From Reddybacter sp041277045 (GTDB lineage Bacteria > Pseudomonadota > Gammaproteobacteria > Pseudomonadales > Porticoccaceae), in assembly GCA_041277045.1 (NCBI GenBank), contig JBGFSY010000001.1, positions 310,001 through 374,000 on the forward strand: a DNA stretch of 64,000 nucleotides. Reading direction: 5' to 3'. A program made the translations under genes and the position numbers. This document shows positions 24,979-34,304 of the stretch, piece by piece. Every line of letters starts with the position of its first letter. Positions within the stretch are counted from its first letter, which is position 1. Under the pieces are notes generated by a model. It worked only from the letters and a program-made list of their open reading frames with translations, was not told the DNA's origin and searched no databases.

Positions 24979-25076
24979 AGCAAAGGGACTGAGGATTCAA
25001 AGCGGCATTTTAACAGCCTAGCAGCAATTAAGCAGCGCCATCGATCAGTCCCTTCCTGCAGCGCTAGCAGGCAAAC

Positions 25077-26369
25077 TTAAAAACGGTATTTGAAATCGAC
25101 TCGCGTCTCCCAGGAGAGGTTGTCGGTTTCAGGGTAGTAATCCCCAGACTCAAGAAATTCGCCGCGCACGGCCACGGAGAGCTTTTCGTCAAATTTGTGC
25201 TTGTACAATAAGATCAGCAAATCGCCCCTATCCTTACCACCACCCGGGCCTTTCTCCGGTGCTTTTACCGGGCCAAAGCTGAACTCAAAGCTGCTTGCCG
25301 CATCGGGATAAACACGGGCACCAATGCGTGACCAGTTGAGATTGCTCCACTCGCCAATTTTAGGAATAAATGACCACACCAGCAAATAGGAATATTGTGG
25401 CCAGCGCGACCACAGGCCATGCCAGCCCTCCTCAGTTTGTGTCGAAGAGTCGTCGCCGGACAAATAATAATTACTGGCAAACACTTCGGGTCGCCAGGCC
25501 AGATCCTGCCAAGCATAGGTAAAGTTAATATCACTCAACCAGCCCTTGGTGTCACCCCCACCACTACGATGCCCCTTCTGGCCCGCCAGCTCCCAATAGG
25601 CGCTCAAGGAATCATTAATTGATTCTTCAACAATAAAACCCAAGGTATGAAAGTAAACATCACCCCGGCCAAAACGTGGCTCTTCGTGCTTGTACATGTA
25701 GTACAAATCTTTTGGCAACCAGGCTTGTGATTGATTGGTCATGTAAGCAACGAAACCCTCTTCATCACTTTCGAGGAGTTTCAATTTTTTGTGTTTATTA
25801 TTAATTAACAAGGGATCATCGTCGGGAGAATAAATACCGATTAAATCAACATTAAAACCATCAAACTTAAGGCGCGTTTTTATGCCATTAAAGCCATAGC
25901 TGCGCTCCGCATCCAGCGGACTACTTTCCAGAATCAATAAGCCGTGACCGTAATACAGCGGAAAACGGCCCACCGTTACATCAACAAAGCCATCGAATAA
26001 ATTACTGTATTCCACCGACAGTTCATGAAAAATAAACTCATCGACAAAATGATAGCGATTGAGCTCTTTATGGGTCGTATGATTGCGAAACTCAGTTTTT
26101 AGCCAGGCTTTGTAGCGAACATTCTCGGACTGCTGCCAGGTTCCCCAAAGGCCGAATATGGTCTCTGCATAATTTAACTCCGGTAATTTCGTACCCGTAT
26201 CGAGGGGCAGCTCATCAATAACAATGAGTTTAAGCCGAGCATCGCCGTCAATATTTAATCTATCGCCACTGTAAATATCCGCACAAAGTGGCGAGCACAC
26301 ACCAGCGAGTAATAACATCAGACACAGAGCAAAACGTCGTCTGTACAACAGCCCGTATTTCGATATCAT
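25077..26369 (-). CDS. Outer-membrane beta-barrel protein (alginate-export/porin-like)
   Basis: A predicted outer-membrane barrel similar in layout to alginate-export-family porins (AlgE-like); the solute is unknown. The ATG at 26369 (MISKYGLLYRRRF) is preferred to an upstream TTG at 26411 because AAGGGTG precedes it and the signal peptide then begins directly. A signal peptide ends near PLCA. Barrel strands such as VTVGRFPLYYGHGLLILESS and FNVDLIGIYSPDDD, with a C-terminal KYRF aromatic end, support an OM protein. The family motif GRFPLYYGHG is like the porin GRQ segment. It is transcribed alone, 65 bp from the PhyH-type gene end. Confidence 0.8.
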   Translation of the reverse strand: MISKYGLLYRRRFALCLMLLLAGVCSPLCADIYSGDRLNIDGDARLKLIVIDELPLDTGTKLPELNYAETIFGLWGTWQQSENVRYKAWLKTEFRNHTTHKELNRYHFVDEFIFHELSVEYSNLFDGFVDVTVGRFPLYYGHGLLILESSPLDAERSYGFNGIKTRLKFDGFNVDLIGIYSPDDDPLLINNKHKKLKLLESDEEGFVAYMTNQSQAWLPKDLYYMYKHEEPRFGRGDVYFHTLGFIVEESINDSLSAYWELAGQKGHRSGGGDTKGWLSDINFTYAWQDLAWRPEVFASNYYLSGDDSSTQTEEGWHGLWSRWPQYSYLLVWSFIPKIGEWSNLNWSRIGARVYPDAASSFEFSFGPVKAPEKGPGGGKDRGDLLILLYKHKFDEKLSVAVRGEFLESGDYYPETDNLSWETRVDFKYRF

Positions 26370-26434
26370 ATTTTTTATCACACCCTTGCCACCGAGAACG
26401 CTCGAAAGCAAGCAGTCCTGCCTTTGTTAAATTA

Positions 26435-27292
26435 TTATGAATGCTGATCTAAACACGACACGGGCGGAAGATAACCGGGTTCAAGTGCTTTTAGCGGGTG
26501 TGAACCGGAGACCTGACCAATAAAAGGGGGGTGGACGGAATAACCGAGCAATGACTGAACTTTCGGGCTCATCTCATGCACTAGACTGGAAGGCACCGAC
26601 AAAAAGAAATTTTCTATGGTTCGCGCCCAGGGCTGACAATATTGATTGGACAACGCCTGCCTCGGCCCCGCGCTGCAGTTAGCACCACCCCGGTGCAAAG
26701 TATTACCCGCAAACACAACACAGGCACCAGCGGGTATTTCCAAAGATAGTGACTTGCCCTCCATTCGCTCGGCAAAGGTCGGGTCACTTTCACTGCCACC
26801 ATCTCGGTATTCACCTGCGACTTGCTCCTCACTCCACAAATGGCTACCCGGGATAATGCCCGTACCACCGTTATCTGCGGTAAAAGCGTCAATCGCAACT
26901 ACTGACGACAAAGACACCATAGGCCGCGGGCGAGGAATACCGTAGAAAACGTCATCCCCATGCCAGGGTTGCTGGCTTTCACCGGGATGGATACAGATGG
27001 ACTGGCTGCTAGTAAGCAAATAATTAGCTTCAAGGAATTCGTCGCAGAGGGCCATAATACGCGCGTCTTCGACGATGTCCTGAATCACTTTATCGTAGGC
27101 GAGCAAAGCATAAACACGTTCGGTTTTACCCCCTTCGAAATTATTACGGCCCAAAAATTTACCATTAACCTGCGACAGTAATGCTTTAATAGCTTGCAAC
27201 TGTGCGGGCTGTAAAAAATCGGGGATTACCGTGTAGCCCTGGGTTTTTATTTCTTCGATTGCAGCAGACAGGCTGTTTGTATTAGTTATCAT
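26435..27292 (-). CDS. Phytanoyl-CoA dioxygenase (PhyH) family protein
   Basis: Fe(II)/2-oxoglutarate-dependent oxygenase of the PhyH family; small-molecule hydroxylation with substrate unknown. 285 aa. The iron-binding triad is visible as WHGDDV (His and Asp) and TLHRGG (second His), with NGGTGIIPGSHLW in between and GPRQALSNQYC carrying the 2-oxoglutarate-binding Arg. The N-terminal helix KTQGYTVIPDFLQPAQLQ is typical. It lies 111 bp downstream of the 88-aa membrane protein gene, same strand, and 23 bp before the TTG alternative of the barrel gene. Confidence 0.88.
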   Translation of the reverse strand: MITNTNSLSAAIEEIKTQGYTVIPDFLQPAQLQAIKALLSQVNGKFLGRNNFEGGKTERVYALLAYDKVIQDIVEDARIMALCDEFLEANYLLTSSQSICIHPGESQQPWHGDDVFYGIPRPRPMVSLSSVVAIDAFTADNGGTGIIPGSHLWSEEQVAGEYRDGGSESDPTFAERMEGKSLSLEIPAGACVVFAGNTLHRGGANCSAGPRQALSNQYCQPWARTIENFFLSVPSSLVHEMSPKVQSLLGYSVHPPFIGQVSGSHPLKALEPGYLPPVSCLDQHS

Positions 27293-27403
27293 TATTACAG
27301 GTGCCTTGTTTTATGGTTATTGTGCATCCTGCAGGGCTGAGTCCTGTTATAACTCCATGATAAGTAGGCCAGCGTTCTTGTAAACCCCGGCCCAGGGTAG
27401 AGC

Positions 27404-27670
27404 TTACTTCTTTTCTTGCTGGAAAATTGGCAGCCAGTAGAAAAAGCCCACTAGAATCACCATTACCGCATCCATGATGCCCGCCTTACCGTGAGCGCGC
27501 AATTTACCCTGCACCAATAACAGCTCACCGAGATGGGCGAAGAAAACAAAGACACCGGCCCACAGCATATATTGACTCCAAGGCTCGCCCAGCGCGCCAA
27601 ACAAGGCCAGTAAGGGCAGGCCCCAAAAACCTAGTGTGAGATATTTGCCGAGAGTAAGAAAGGCTTGCAT
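27404..27670 (-). CDS. Small four-helix integral membrane protein
   Basis: 88-aa hydrophobic protein with three or four membrane helices (about 8-26, 32-54, 65-81). No motif of an enzyme or transporter is visible. Its size and layout resemble DUF1145/YhhL-type proteins, but I am not certain. The start has a good GGAGA ribosome site. It is flanked by a PhyH-type oxygenase and the FetB-like permease on the same strand with gaps of 111 and 179 bp, so it may be monocistronic. Confidence 0.6.
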   Translation of the reverse strand: MQAFLTLGKYLTLGFWGLPLLALFGALGEPWSQYMLWAGVFVFFAHLGELLLVQGKLRAHGKAGIMDAVMVILVGFFYWLPIFQQEKK

Positions 27671-27849
27671 AAGTGTTCTCCTGTAAATTTTATTACTGCA
27701 ATAAGGAAGTGTCTCACTGGAAAAAATTCGCGCAATACTCTACGCAAATCCAATATGACAAGATAAACCATGAAGAAGTGTAGCAACACCCTCCATATCC
27801 GACAATCATGCTCGCTGCCTACAAGGAAGGTTAAGGCTTAGCCCAGCCT

Positions 27850-28572
27850 TTATCGAATGCTGGTTTTTTCAAGCATGGGCCGCGACCACGCGATAAAACA
27901 CAGGGTAGCGATCCCCGAGGCACCAAATATCATGCACATCACCAGTATTTGATAGCGTGCTGCCACCAGCGGTGAAACCCCCGACAGGATTTGCCCGCTC
28001 ATCATGCCAGGCAGGGATACTAGGCCGACGGCGAACAGGGAATTAATAACCGGAATAAACGCCGCCCGACAGGCAATATTGCGCGCTTCCAGCCATCCGA
28101 CCCCACGCTCGGTTTCGGCGTACAGGCGCTCAGCGGCGAGACTGACCGCATTCATGGCATTGGCAAAAATCATCCCCGCCAGTGGGATGAGATAACGCGC
28201 GCTGTACCAGGGATCAAGCCTAAGCACCCCCTGGGTAACGAGTATTAGCACCAGACCTCCACCCAGCCCAATAGCCAACAAAGCTCGCTTATAGAGTAAA
28301 CGCCGATGCTCTTTGATACTGCCCAGACCTATCCAGCTAGAAGCAAAGACCATCACCGCCAGAACTAACACCACAACCCAGCTGCTATCCGATTCGAAAA
28401 TAAAGCTGAGAAAATAACCCACTAAAAGCAGCTGACCGAGCATGCGGATGACAGCATAGAGGGCATTGCCCGGCCCCAGCGACCACTTGAGCATCATCAC
28501 CAGCACGATCACCACAGGGACAAATGCCAGTGACAAGCTAGCCAGTGACAGGGTTTCAACGCTGTTATTCAC
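27850..28572 (-). CDS. FetB/YbbM family ABC transporter permease
   Basis: Integral-membrane permease of the FetB (UPF0014/YbbM) family; in E. coli FetAB exports iron. 240 aa with six or seven helices. The family signature SLPGMMSGQILSGVSPLVAARYQI is intact. A GTG start at 28572 follows GGAAGG. The ATPase partner FetA, normally adjacent, is absent from both sides in this window, so it must be elsewhere or the protein acts without it. The gene ends 42 bp from the oxidoreductase gene start side, same strand. Confidence 0.88.
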   Translation of the reverse strand: MNNSVETLSLASLSLAFVPVVIVLVMMLKWSLGPGNALYAVIRMLGQLLLVGYFLSFIFESDSSWVVVLVLAVMVFASSWIGLGSIKEHRRLLYKRALLAIGLGGGLVLILVTQGVLRLDPWYSARYLIPLAGMIFANAMNAVSLAAERLYAETERGVGWLEARNIACRAAFIPVINSLFAVGLVSLPGMMSGQILSGVSPLVAARYQILVMCMIFGASGIATLCFIAWSRPMLEKTSIR

Positions 28573-28614
28573 GGCCTTCCATTCTCAAAACCATCGCAGA
28601 CAACCATCGTAAAG

Positions 28615-31600
28615 CTATTTCTCAAGCAGCTCAGGCTCCTGGATGTTAACCACCTGTACTTGCTCCCGATCGACTGATTCACCCTTCAACTGTTTCAACA
28701 AAGCGGTGCCTCGGCGCTGTGCAATCGTAATATTGGCTTCTTTAACATGACCAAAACCCCGCATAAAATAGGGTAAACCCGCTATTTCAATAGCGATAGC
28801 TAAGGCCTCTGGTGAACTGTTTGGCACCGATAGCGCGGACAACAACTGATCGACCTGCTGTTCGTAATCGCCAATCAACGAGCGCTCCCGCTTGCGCTCC
28901 TCGCTGCGGCCAAAGACATCCAGCGTCGTAGCGCGCAAAAACTTTAATTTAGCCAGCACACGAAGGGCCGGTAGCAGCCACGGGCCGAACTCGCGCTTAA
29001 TCAGGTGCCCAGTCTCGGGGTCGCACTTCGATATCAGTGGCGGTGCCAAATGAAAAGTTAATTTATAGTCGCCGTTAAACTGCTGTTTTAAAGACTCAGT
29101 AAACTCGCCATCAGTGTAGAGTCGCGCCACTTCGTACTCATCTTTGTAAGCCAACAGCTTGTGGTAATTGCGCGCCACACTTTTTGTTAGTGCCAGCTCA
29201 GCGGCACCGAGCTTTTGCTCTACCGCCTTCACCTTATCGACCAACGCTTGATAGCGCCGAGCATAGGCTCGGTTCTGATACTTGCGTAATTCGGTGGCGC
29301 GATAGGAAACGATGTCGTCCAATGTTTCAGCTTCCGCGTTTTGCTCTGCCGCTGTCAGCGTATCCAGTCCCGCAAGGTCTTTCACTTTGCCAGGTTGCTC
29401 AGCCAAACGTCGACCCCATAAAAAGGCCTGTAGATTCGCCTCGACGGCAACACCGTTCAAACGAATTGCTTCTTCCAGGGCATCCTTACCAATGGGCAGC
29501 AAGCCTTTCTGCCAGGCAAAGCCGAGTAAAATCAGGTTGCTGGCCATGGCATCGCCGAGCAAAGCCGTACCCAGTACCGAGGCATCAAAGAAGTGGGCCG
29601 CATTTGTTGCACCACCAATCACTTGCTCCATGGCCTGCTCAGGAAAAGGCGCATCGGGGTCTTGGGTAAAGTCAGCCGTGGGCGAACCGTGATTATTGAC
29701 GATAGCCACCGCTGCGGAACTATCGAGGCAGGCCAGTGAAGCCTGAGCCGATGACACCACCATATCGGCACCGAGCATTAACTGCGCCTTGCCTGCGGGC
29801 ACTCTCACCCCGTGAATGTCAGCCTGTTTTTTAGCGATACGCACATGACTGCTCACCGCACCGAACTTTTGCGCCAACCCGGTTTGGGTCAAGACAGCAA
29901 CGCCCTTGCCCTCGATATGAGCCGCCATGCCAATAATCGAGCCGATGGTTAACACCCCCATGCCACCAACACCGGTAAGCAGGATATTGTAGGGCTCGCT
30001 GAGCTCATCGCCACAGCTTGGCGGCGTAGGTAATTCGGGGAAGTTTTGCTCGGTCGACACGGCCAATGCCTTGTGCAAAGTCGCGCCCGTCACTGTGACA
30101 AAACTCGGGCAAAAACCTTTTAAACAGGAGTAATCTTTATTGCAGGCGTTTTGATCAATCACCCGCTTGCGGCCAAGCGCCGTTTCTTTCGGTGCCACCG
30201 CAAGGCAGTTCGACTGCACGCCGCAATCGCCACAACCCTCACACACAGCAGCATTAATAAAGACGCGCTTATCGGGGTCTTGCAACAGGCCACGCTTGCG
30301 ACGGCGGCGTTTTTCGGTGGCACAGGTTTGTTCGTAAATAATCACGCTGGTGCCGTCGAGTTCGCGCAGGACTTTTTGTATGCCCGTAAAACGGTCGCGG
30401 TGGTCGACACTCAGCCCTTCGAGTTTGGGGAAGTCACGGGCATATTTTTCCGGCAGATCACTGACCACAGCGATGCGCTTAACGCCCTCGCCCTTGAGCT
30501 GATAGACCATCTGCTCGACCGTCAAACTGCCGTCGACATGCTGGCCACCGGTCATGGCCACAGCATCGTTGTAGAGAATTTTGTAGGTGATATTGGCACC
30601 GGAGGCGATGGCCGCACGAATGGCGAGAATACCCGAGTGGAAATAGGTGCCGTCGCCAATATTCTGGAATACATGGCGCGTGTTGGTGAACGGCGCCTGG
30701 CCTATCCACGATGCGCCTTCACCGCCCATTTGGGTAAAGGTCTCGGTATCGCGATCCATCCAGGTGACCATAAAGTGGCAGCCGATGCCGGCCAGGGCAC
30801 GGCTGCCTTCGGGCACTTTGGTCGAGGTATTGTGGGGGCAGCCGGCGCAAAACCAGGGCTTGCGTTGGGGCAGGCAGGCTGCGGGCGCGGTGGCTAATGC
30901 GCTGTTTGGAGAAACTGAACCGGGTAGTGACAAAGCAGTCGGTGACACTAGTTTTTCCAGCCGTGAGGCAATCGCTTTGGCAACATCGTTAGCACTGAGC
31001 TCAGCAATGCTACTGAGTAGCGTTGCGCCCTGCGCGTCCCGCTTGCCGACGACTCGCGGTCGCTGGTCATCAGTCAGTGAATAGAGCAGGCTTTTTAGTT
31101 GGTCTTCTATCAGCGGTCGTTTTTCTTCAACAACCAGAATTTCTTCCAGGCCCCTTGCGAACTCGCCAATGCTTTGGGGTTCAAGGGGCCAGCTCATGGC
31201 GACTTTGTAAATCTGCAGGCCAATGGCCTCGCGTTTTGCCGTATCAATGCCGAGGTCTGACAGGGCATGCAGCACTTCAAAATAGGCTTTGCCGGTGGCG
31301 ACGATGCCAAAGCGCGGCTGGCTGCAATCGAGCATCACTTTGTCGATACGATTAGCGCGGGCAAAGGCCAGGGCGGCGCGAATTTTGTGTTGTTGTAGGC
31401 GCTCTTCCTGCTCTAGAAAGGGGTCGGGCCAGCGACTGTGGACGCCACTTTCAGGCATAGCAAAATCGTCTGGCTCAACTAACTGCAGGCGCTCGGAGTT
31501 CATATCCGCGGCAATAGCCGCGTCCATATTTTCGGCGGTGACCTTCATGCCCACCCAGCAGCCGCTGTAGCGCGACATGGCCCAGCCAATCAAGCCGAAG

Positions 31601-32133
31601 TCGAGCACATCCTGCACGCCGGCTGGATTCAAGACCGGCACCGAGGCACCAATAAACATCGGCTCACTCTGATAGGCCAGGGTCGAAGATTTGGCCATGT
31701 GATCATCACCCACCACCGCCAACACACCGCCGAATTGACTGGCCCCGGTATTATTGGCGTGTTTGATGGCATCCATCGCCCGATCGAGGCCCGGCCCCTT
31801 GCCGTACCAAAGCCCAAACACGCCGTCGTATTTTGCCTCGGGGAAGAGATTAACCTGCTGACTACCCATCAGCGCCGTGGCAGCCAATTCCTCATTAACG
31901 CCGGGCTGAAAGTGAATGTTGTATTGTTTAAGAAAACTATCGGCACGCCACAGGGCATTGTCATAACCGCCAATTGGCGAACCACGATAACCGGAAATAA
32001 ACCCCGCCGTTGCCAGACCTTTGGCCTTATCGCGCTGACTTTGCAGTATCGGCAAACGCACCAGTGCTTCAATGCCGGTCAGGTAGGCCCTGCCCGTAGT
32101 GCAGGTGTACTTATCATCTAACGATACGGCCAA
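28615..32133 (-). CDS. Fused indolepyruvate-type 2-oxoacid:ferredoxin oxidoreductase
   Basis: Large TPP- and 4Fe-4S-dependent enzyme oxidatively decarboxylating 2-oxoacids (branched-chain or aryl), giving acyl-CoA and reduced ferredoxin. The 1172-aa chain fuses alpha and beta/gamma units: N-terminal PFOR-like domain (GYRGSPIGGYD), a TPP domain with CAGCPHNTSTKVP (about residue 425) and GDGTYFHSG, a ferredoxin-like segment CEGCGDCGVQSNC (631-643) and CNKDYSCLKGFCPSF, then the gamma domain with GVGGMGVLTIGSI. The start is a TTG at 32133, 8 nt after AGGAGA; there is no in-frame ATG nearby. Such fused forms are common in aerobic proteobacteria. Confidence 0.93.
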   Translation of the reverse strand: MAVSLDDKYTCTTGRAYLTGIEALVRLPILQSQRDKAKGLATAGFISGYRGSPIGGYDNALWRADSFLKQYNIHFQPGVNEELAATALMGSQQVNLFPEAKYDGVFGLWYGKGPGLDRAMDAIKHANNTGASQFGGVLAVVGDDHMAKSSTLAYQSEPMFIGASVPVLNPAGVQDVLDFGLIGWAMSRYSGCWVGMKVTAENMDAAIAADMNSERLQLVEPDDFAMPESGVHSRWPDPFLEQEERLQQHKIRAALAFARANRIDKVMLDCSQPRFGIVATGKAYFEVLHALSDLGIDTAKREAIGLQIYKVAMSWPLEPQSIGEFARGLEEILVVEEKRPLIEDQLKSLLYSLTDDQRPRVVGKRDAQGATLLSSIAELSANDVAKAIASRLEKLVSPTALSLPGSVSPNSALATAPAACLPQRKPWFCAGCPHNTSTKVPEGSRALAGIGCHFMVTWMDRDTETFTQMGGEGASWIGQAPFTNTRHVFQNIGDGTYFHSGILAIRAAIASGANITYKILYNDAVAMTGGQHVDGSLTVEQMVYQLKGEGVKRIAVVSDLPEKYARDFPKLEGLSVDHRDRFTGIQKVLRELDGTSVIIYEQTCATEKRRRRKRGLLQDPDKRVFINAAVCEGCGDCGVQSNCLAVAPKETALGRKRVIDQNACNKDYSCLKGFCPSFVTVTGATLHKALAVSTEQNFPELPTPPSCGDELSEPYNILLTGVGGMGVLTIGSIIGMAAHIEGKGVAVLTQTGLAQKFGAVSSHVRIAKKQADIHGVRVPAGKAQLMLGADMVVSSAQASLACLDSSAAVAIVNNHGSPTADFTQDPDAPFPEQAMEQVIGGATNAAHFFDASVLGTALLGDAMASNLILLGFAWQKGLLPIGKDALEEAIRLNGVAVEANLQAFLWGRRLAEQPGKVKDLAGLDTLTAAEQNAEAETLDDIVSYRATELRKYQNRAYARRYQALVDKVKAVEQKLGAAELALTKSVARNYHKLLAYKDEYEVARLYTDGEFTESLKQQFNGDYKLTFHLAPPLISKCDPETGHLIKREFGPWLLPALRVLAKLKFLRATTLDVFGRSEERKRERSLIGDYEQQVDQLLSALSVPNSSPEALAIAIEIAGLPYFMRGFGHVKEANITIAQRRGTALLKQLKGESVDREQVQVVNIQEPELLEK

Positions 32134-32330
32134 GGTCGCGCTCTCCTATTACTTTGTCATCGGCAGGTATTTACAGCAGCAGAGTGTAACCGCAGGTGCT
32201 TAATAACCGGCAATTGATTGAAAGATTAAAGGGTGAAGTATAGCAAGCGACTTACATAACATTGACAATTGTGGTGACGAGAAATAATCGACTAACACAC
32301 TAAAACTTAACTGTGTTGTGAGGGAATAAC

Positions 32331-32356
32331 ACCCTGCCACCTGAATAGAGCAGGGT
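32331..32356. terminator. Weak terminator-like hairpin
   Basis: Seven-base arms ACCCTGC and GCAGGGT with a 12-nt loop, just past the end of the 175-aa repeat protein gene. The adjacent U-tract is poor on both strands, so the call is tentative. Confidence 0.4.
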
Positions 32357-32388
32357 TTAAAGGGGGAGGGGGGTTAACGGGCCGAGGG

Positions 32389-32916
32389 CTAACGAGGCGG
32401 TAGAACCTCGAGATGAGAAGTATCAACCTGTGTCGCCTCGACTGAGAGCTTTTCATCATCATGCAGAAGTTCACCCCCAGCTGGCTCCAAAGAAAGACCG
32501 CTGACATCGACGTTTTCAGCTTCAACACTGGCGCGCTCATCGGGGCGCAGCACATCACTACCCGCCGGGGCCAGTGACAGGCCGTCGTCAGTATTCGCTT
32601 GTTCTGCTGCAGGGGCTTGCTCGACGGGAGAGGCCTCATCAGAGGTTTCTGCTACAGCCTGAACAGCTGGTGCCTCTTCCACCTTGGCCGGGCGCAACTC
32701 GGCAACCGCGCCAATTTTCAACAGGGCCTGCTCGTACTTCTTAGCGCTGGCCTCATCCAGATTGCGACGAATGGCTGTCGGGCGACCCGAAAACAACTGC
32801 TCAACCTGCGCTGCCTCAAGCTTAAACAGACCCGCCAGGCGCTCTTTCACCTCAACGACGGCCTGCCCAGCAACGATGTCACCCCGAAAAAAAACATCAA
32901 ACCGTTGATCACTCAT
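32389..32916 (-). CDS. Hypothetical protein with C-terminal repeats
   Basis: 175 aa, family not identified. The start at 32916 (MSDQRFDVFF) follows GGAG by 8 nt; an in-frame upstream TTG/ATG extension is not supported. Residues 1-65 form a compact charged helix-rich unit (VFFRGDIVAGQAVVEVKERL) that I see as a conserved domain of unknown function. A central Ala/Pro/Glu-rich linker follows. The C terminus has two imperfect copies of about 28 residues, each with GLSLxPAG, then a short acidic stretch, then VEAxxVD (near 113-140 and 141-167). No signal peptide. It sits between the oxidoreductase and dgkA on the same strand. Confidence 0.7.
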   Translation of the reverse strand: MSDQRFDVFFRGDIVAGQAVVEVKERLAGLFKLEAAQVEQLFSGRPTAIRRNLDEASAKKYEQALLKIGAVAELRPAKVEEAPAVQAVAETSDEASPVEQAPAAEQANTDDGLSLAPAGSDVLRPDERASVEAENVDVSGLSLEPAGGELLHDDEKLSVEATQVDTSHLEVLPPR

Positions 32917-32990
32917 GTTTAGTACTCCGCACCTAGCCAACAAGTATCATATTATTTATTAGCGCAAGGGGTATTTCAGTCACGCGGTTC

Positions 32991-33389
32991 TCACTTCCCG
33001 GCCACACCGGCGAAATTTTGCCAGGCGAGCACAGCCCAAACCGCCACAAACAGCAACATACTGAGCATTACCGCCGCCGATGCCTGGTCTTTGGCGCGCC
33101 CTGCCAGCTCGGCCTTTTCGGGCGACACCAGATCAACCACCGCCTCAATTGCCGAATTGAGCAATTCCGCTATCAATACGATGAACATAGCCCCAAATAA
33201 CAGGGCCAGATCCACTGGCGAAGCGGCGATATAAAAGCCCAGTGGCGAGAGGACGACAAGCAGAAACACTTCGACGCGAAAGGCTTCTTCATAACGAAAG
33301 CAGGACTTTAAGCCCTGTATAGAAAATCCCGTTGCACCCACCAAACGCCGGTACAACAAAGATATAAGCCCACCTTCGGTTTTATGCAT
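32991..33389 (-). CDS. dgkA: Diacylglycerol kinase (prokaryotic)
   Basis: Integral-membrane enzyme phosphorylating diacylglycerol to phosphatidate, recycling lipid head-group turnover products. 132 aa with three helices. The active-site signature ELLNSAIEAVVDLV and the downstream KDQASAAVML are intact, with the N-terminal amphipathic FRYEEAFRVEVF helix. It is 52 bp from cysE, same strand. Confidence 0.95.
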   Translation of the reverse strand: MHKTEGGLISLLYRRLVGATGFSIQGLKSCFRYEEAFRVEVFLLVVLSPLGFYIAASPVDLALLFGAMFIVLIAELLNSAIEAVVDLVSPEKAELAGRAKDQASAAVMLSMLLFVAVWAVLAWQNFAGVAGK

Positions 33390-33441
33390 AAAAACTGACT
33401 CGCGTGCGTGTTGCGTTAAAACCAGAAAACCTAACTAAAAA

Positions 33442-34233
33442 CTAGGGTGGCGAATTGATGTGCTGATCCATCTCCAGCGCGGGTGATTCCTCTCGCGGTC
33501 TGCCAACCACCCGCGCCGGCACGCCAGCCACGGTGGTGTGTGGACTCACCGACTCGAGCACTAAAGTGCCCGCGCCAATTTTCGCGCCCTCGCCCACTTC
33601 GATATTACCGAGAATTTTTGCCCCTGCAGCGATCAGCACGCCGCTGCGGATTTTTGGGTGGCGATCGCCACTCTCATTGCCAATACCGCCGAGAGTGACG
33701 GCGTGGAGCATCGACACATTATCCTCAACAACAGCTGTTTCGCCGATAACCAGCCCCGTTGCGTGATCAACCATGACCCCACCGCCAATTTGTGCACCGG
33801 GGTGAATATCAACGCAGAACACCTCGGCACAAAGACTTTGCAGGTGAGTCGCCAGAGCCTGTCGATTATTCAGCCATAGATAATGCGCGACACGATGCAC
33901 CTGCAGCGCGTGAAAACCCTTGAAATACAAAAGAGGCATAGCGTATTTGTCACAGGCCGGGTCGCGCTCGCGGTAGGCAACCAGGTCGCGGCGCATTTTT
34001 TCGCCGATACTGCCATCGTTTTCAAGCGCCTCGGCAAAGACCTGGCGAATGGCCAGTTTTGACAGCGCCATATTGCCAAGAATTTCAGCCAGGTTATAAC
34101 CGAGGGCTGTTTCGAGGGAGTCGTGACTGAGTATTGCCGAATGAAAAAAGCTCGCCAACACCGGCTCGTCTTTGGAAAAGTCACGGGCTTCGGCGAGGAT
34201 TTCCAGCCATAGGGCAGTGGGCTCGGGAGACAT
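33442..34233 (-). CDS. cysE: Serine O-acetyltransferase
   Basis: Acetylates L-serine with acetyl-CoA, the first step of cysteine synthesis. 263 aa. The N-terminal helical SATase domain (residues 1-140) is followed by the left-handed beta-helix with hexapeptide repeats, including IHPGAQIGGGVMVDHATGLVIGETAV (read in short motifs) and the catalytic His region HAVTLGG. The C-terminal RVVGRP and tail contribute feedback inhibition by cysteine in the family. A cysteine biosynthesis operon is not nearby. Confidence 0.95.
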   Translation of the reverse strand: MSPEPTALWLEILAEARDFSKDEPVLASFFHSAILSHDSLETALGYNLAEILGNMALSKLAIRQVFAEALENDGSIGEKMRRDLVAYRERDPACDKYAMPLLYFKGFHALQVHRVAHYLWLNNRQALATHLQSLCAEVFCVDIHPGAQIGGGVMVDHATGLVIGETAVVEDNVSMLHAVTLGGIGNESGDRHPKIRSGVLIAAGAKILGNIEVGEGAKIGAGTLVLESVSPHTTVAGVPARVVGRPREESPALEMDQHINSPP

Positions 34234-34304
34234 AAGAAAATATTGCTCGGGGCGTCAGCATCAATAGTTACAGGGGCGGAATATGGCCGAAAGGCGCTGT
34301 AGAT

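Noticed and set aside
30151..30897. Plus-strand open frame of 248 codons antisense to the 2-oxoacid oxidoreductase
   Set aside because: It is a reading-frame shadow of a well-conserved gene with clear motifs on the minus strand.
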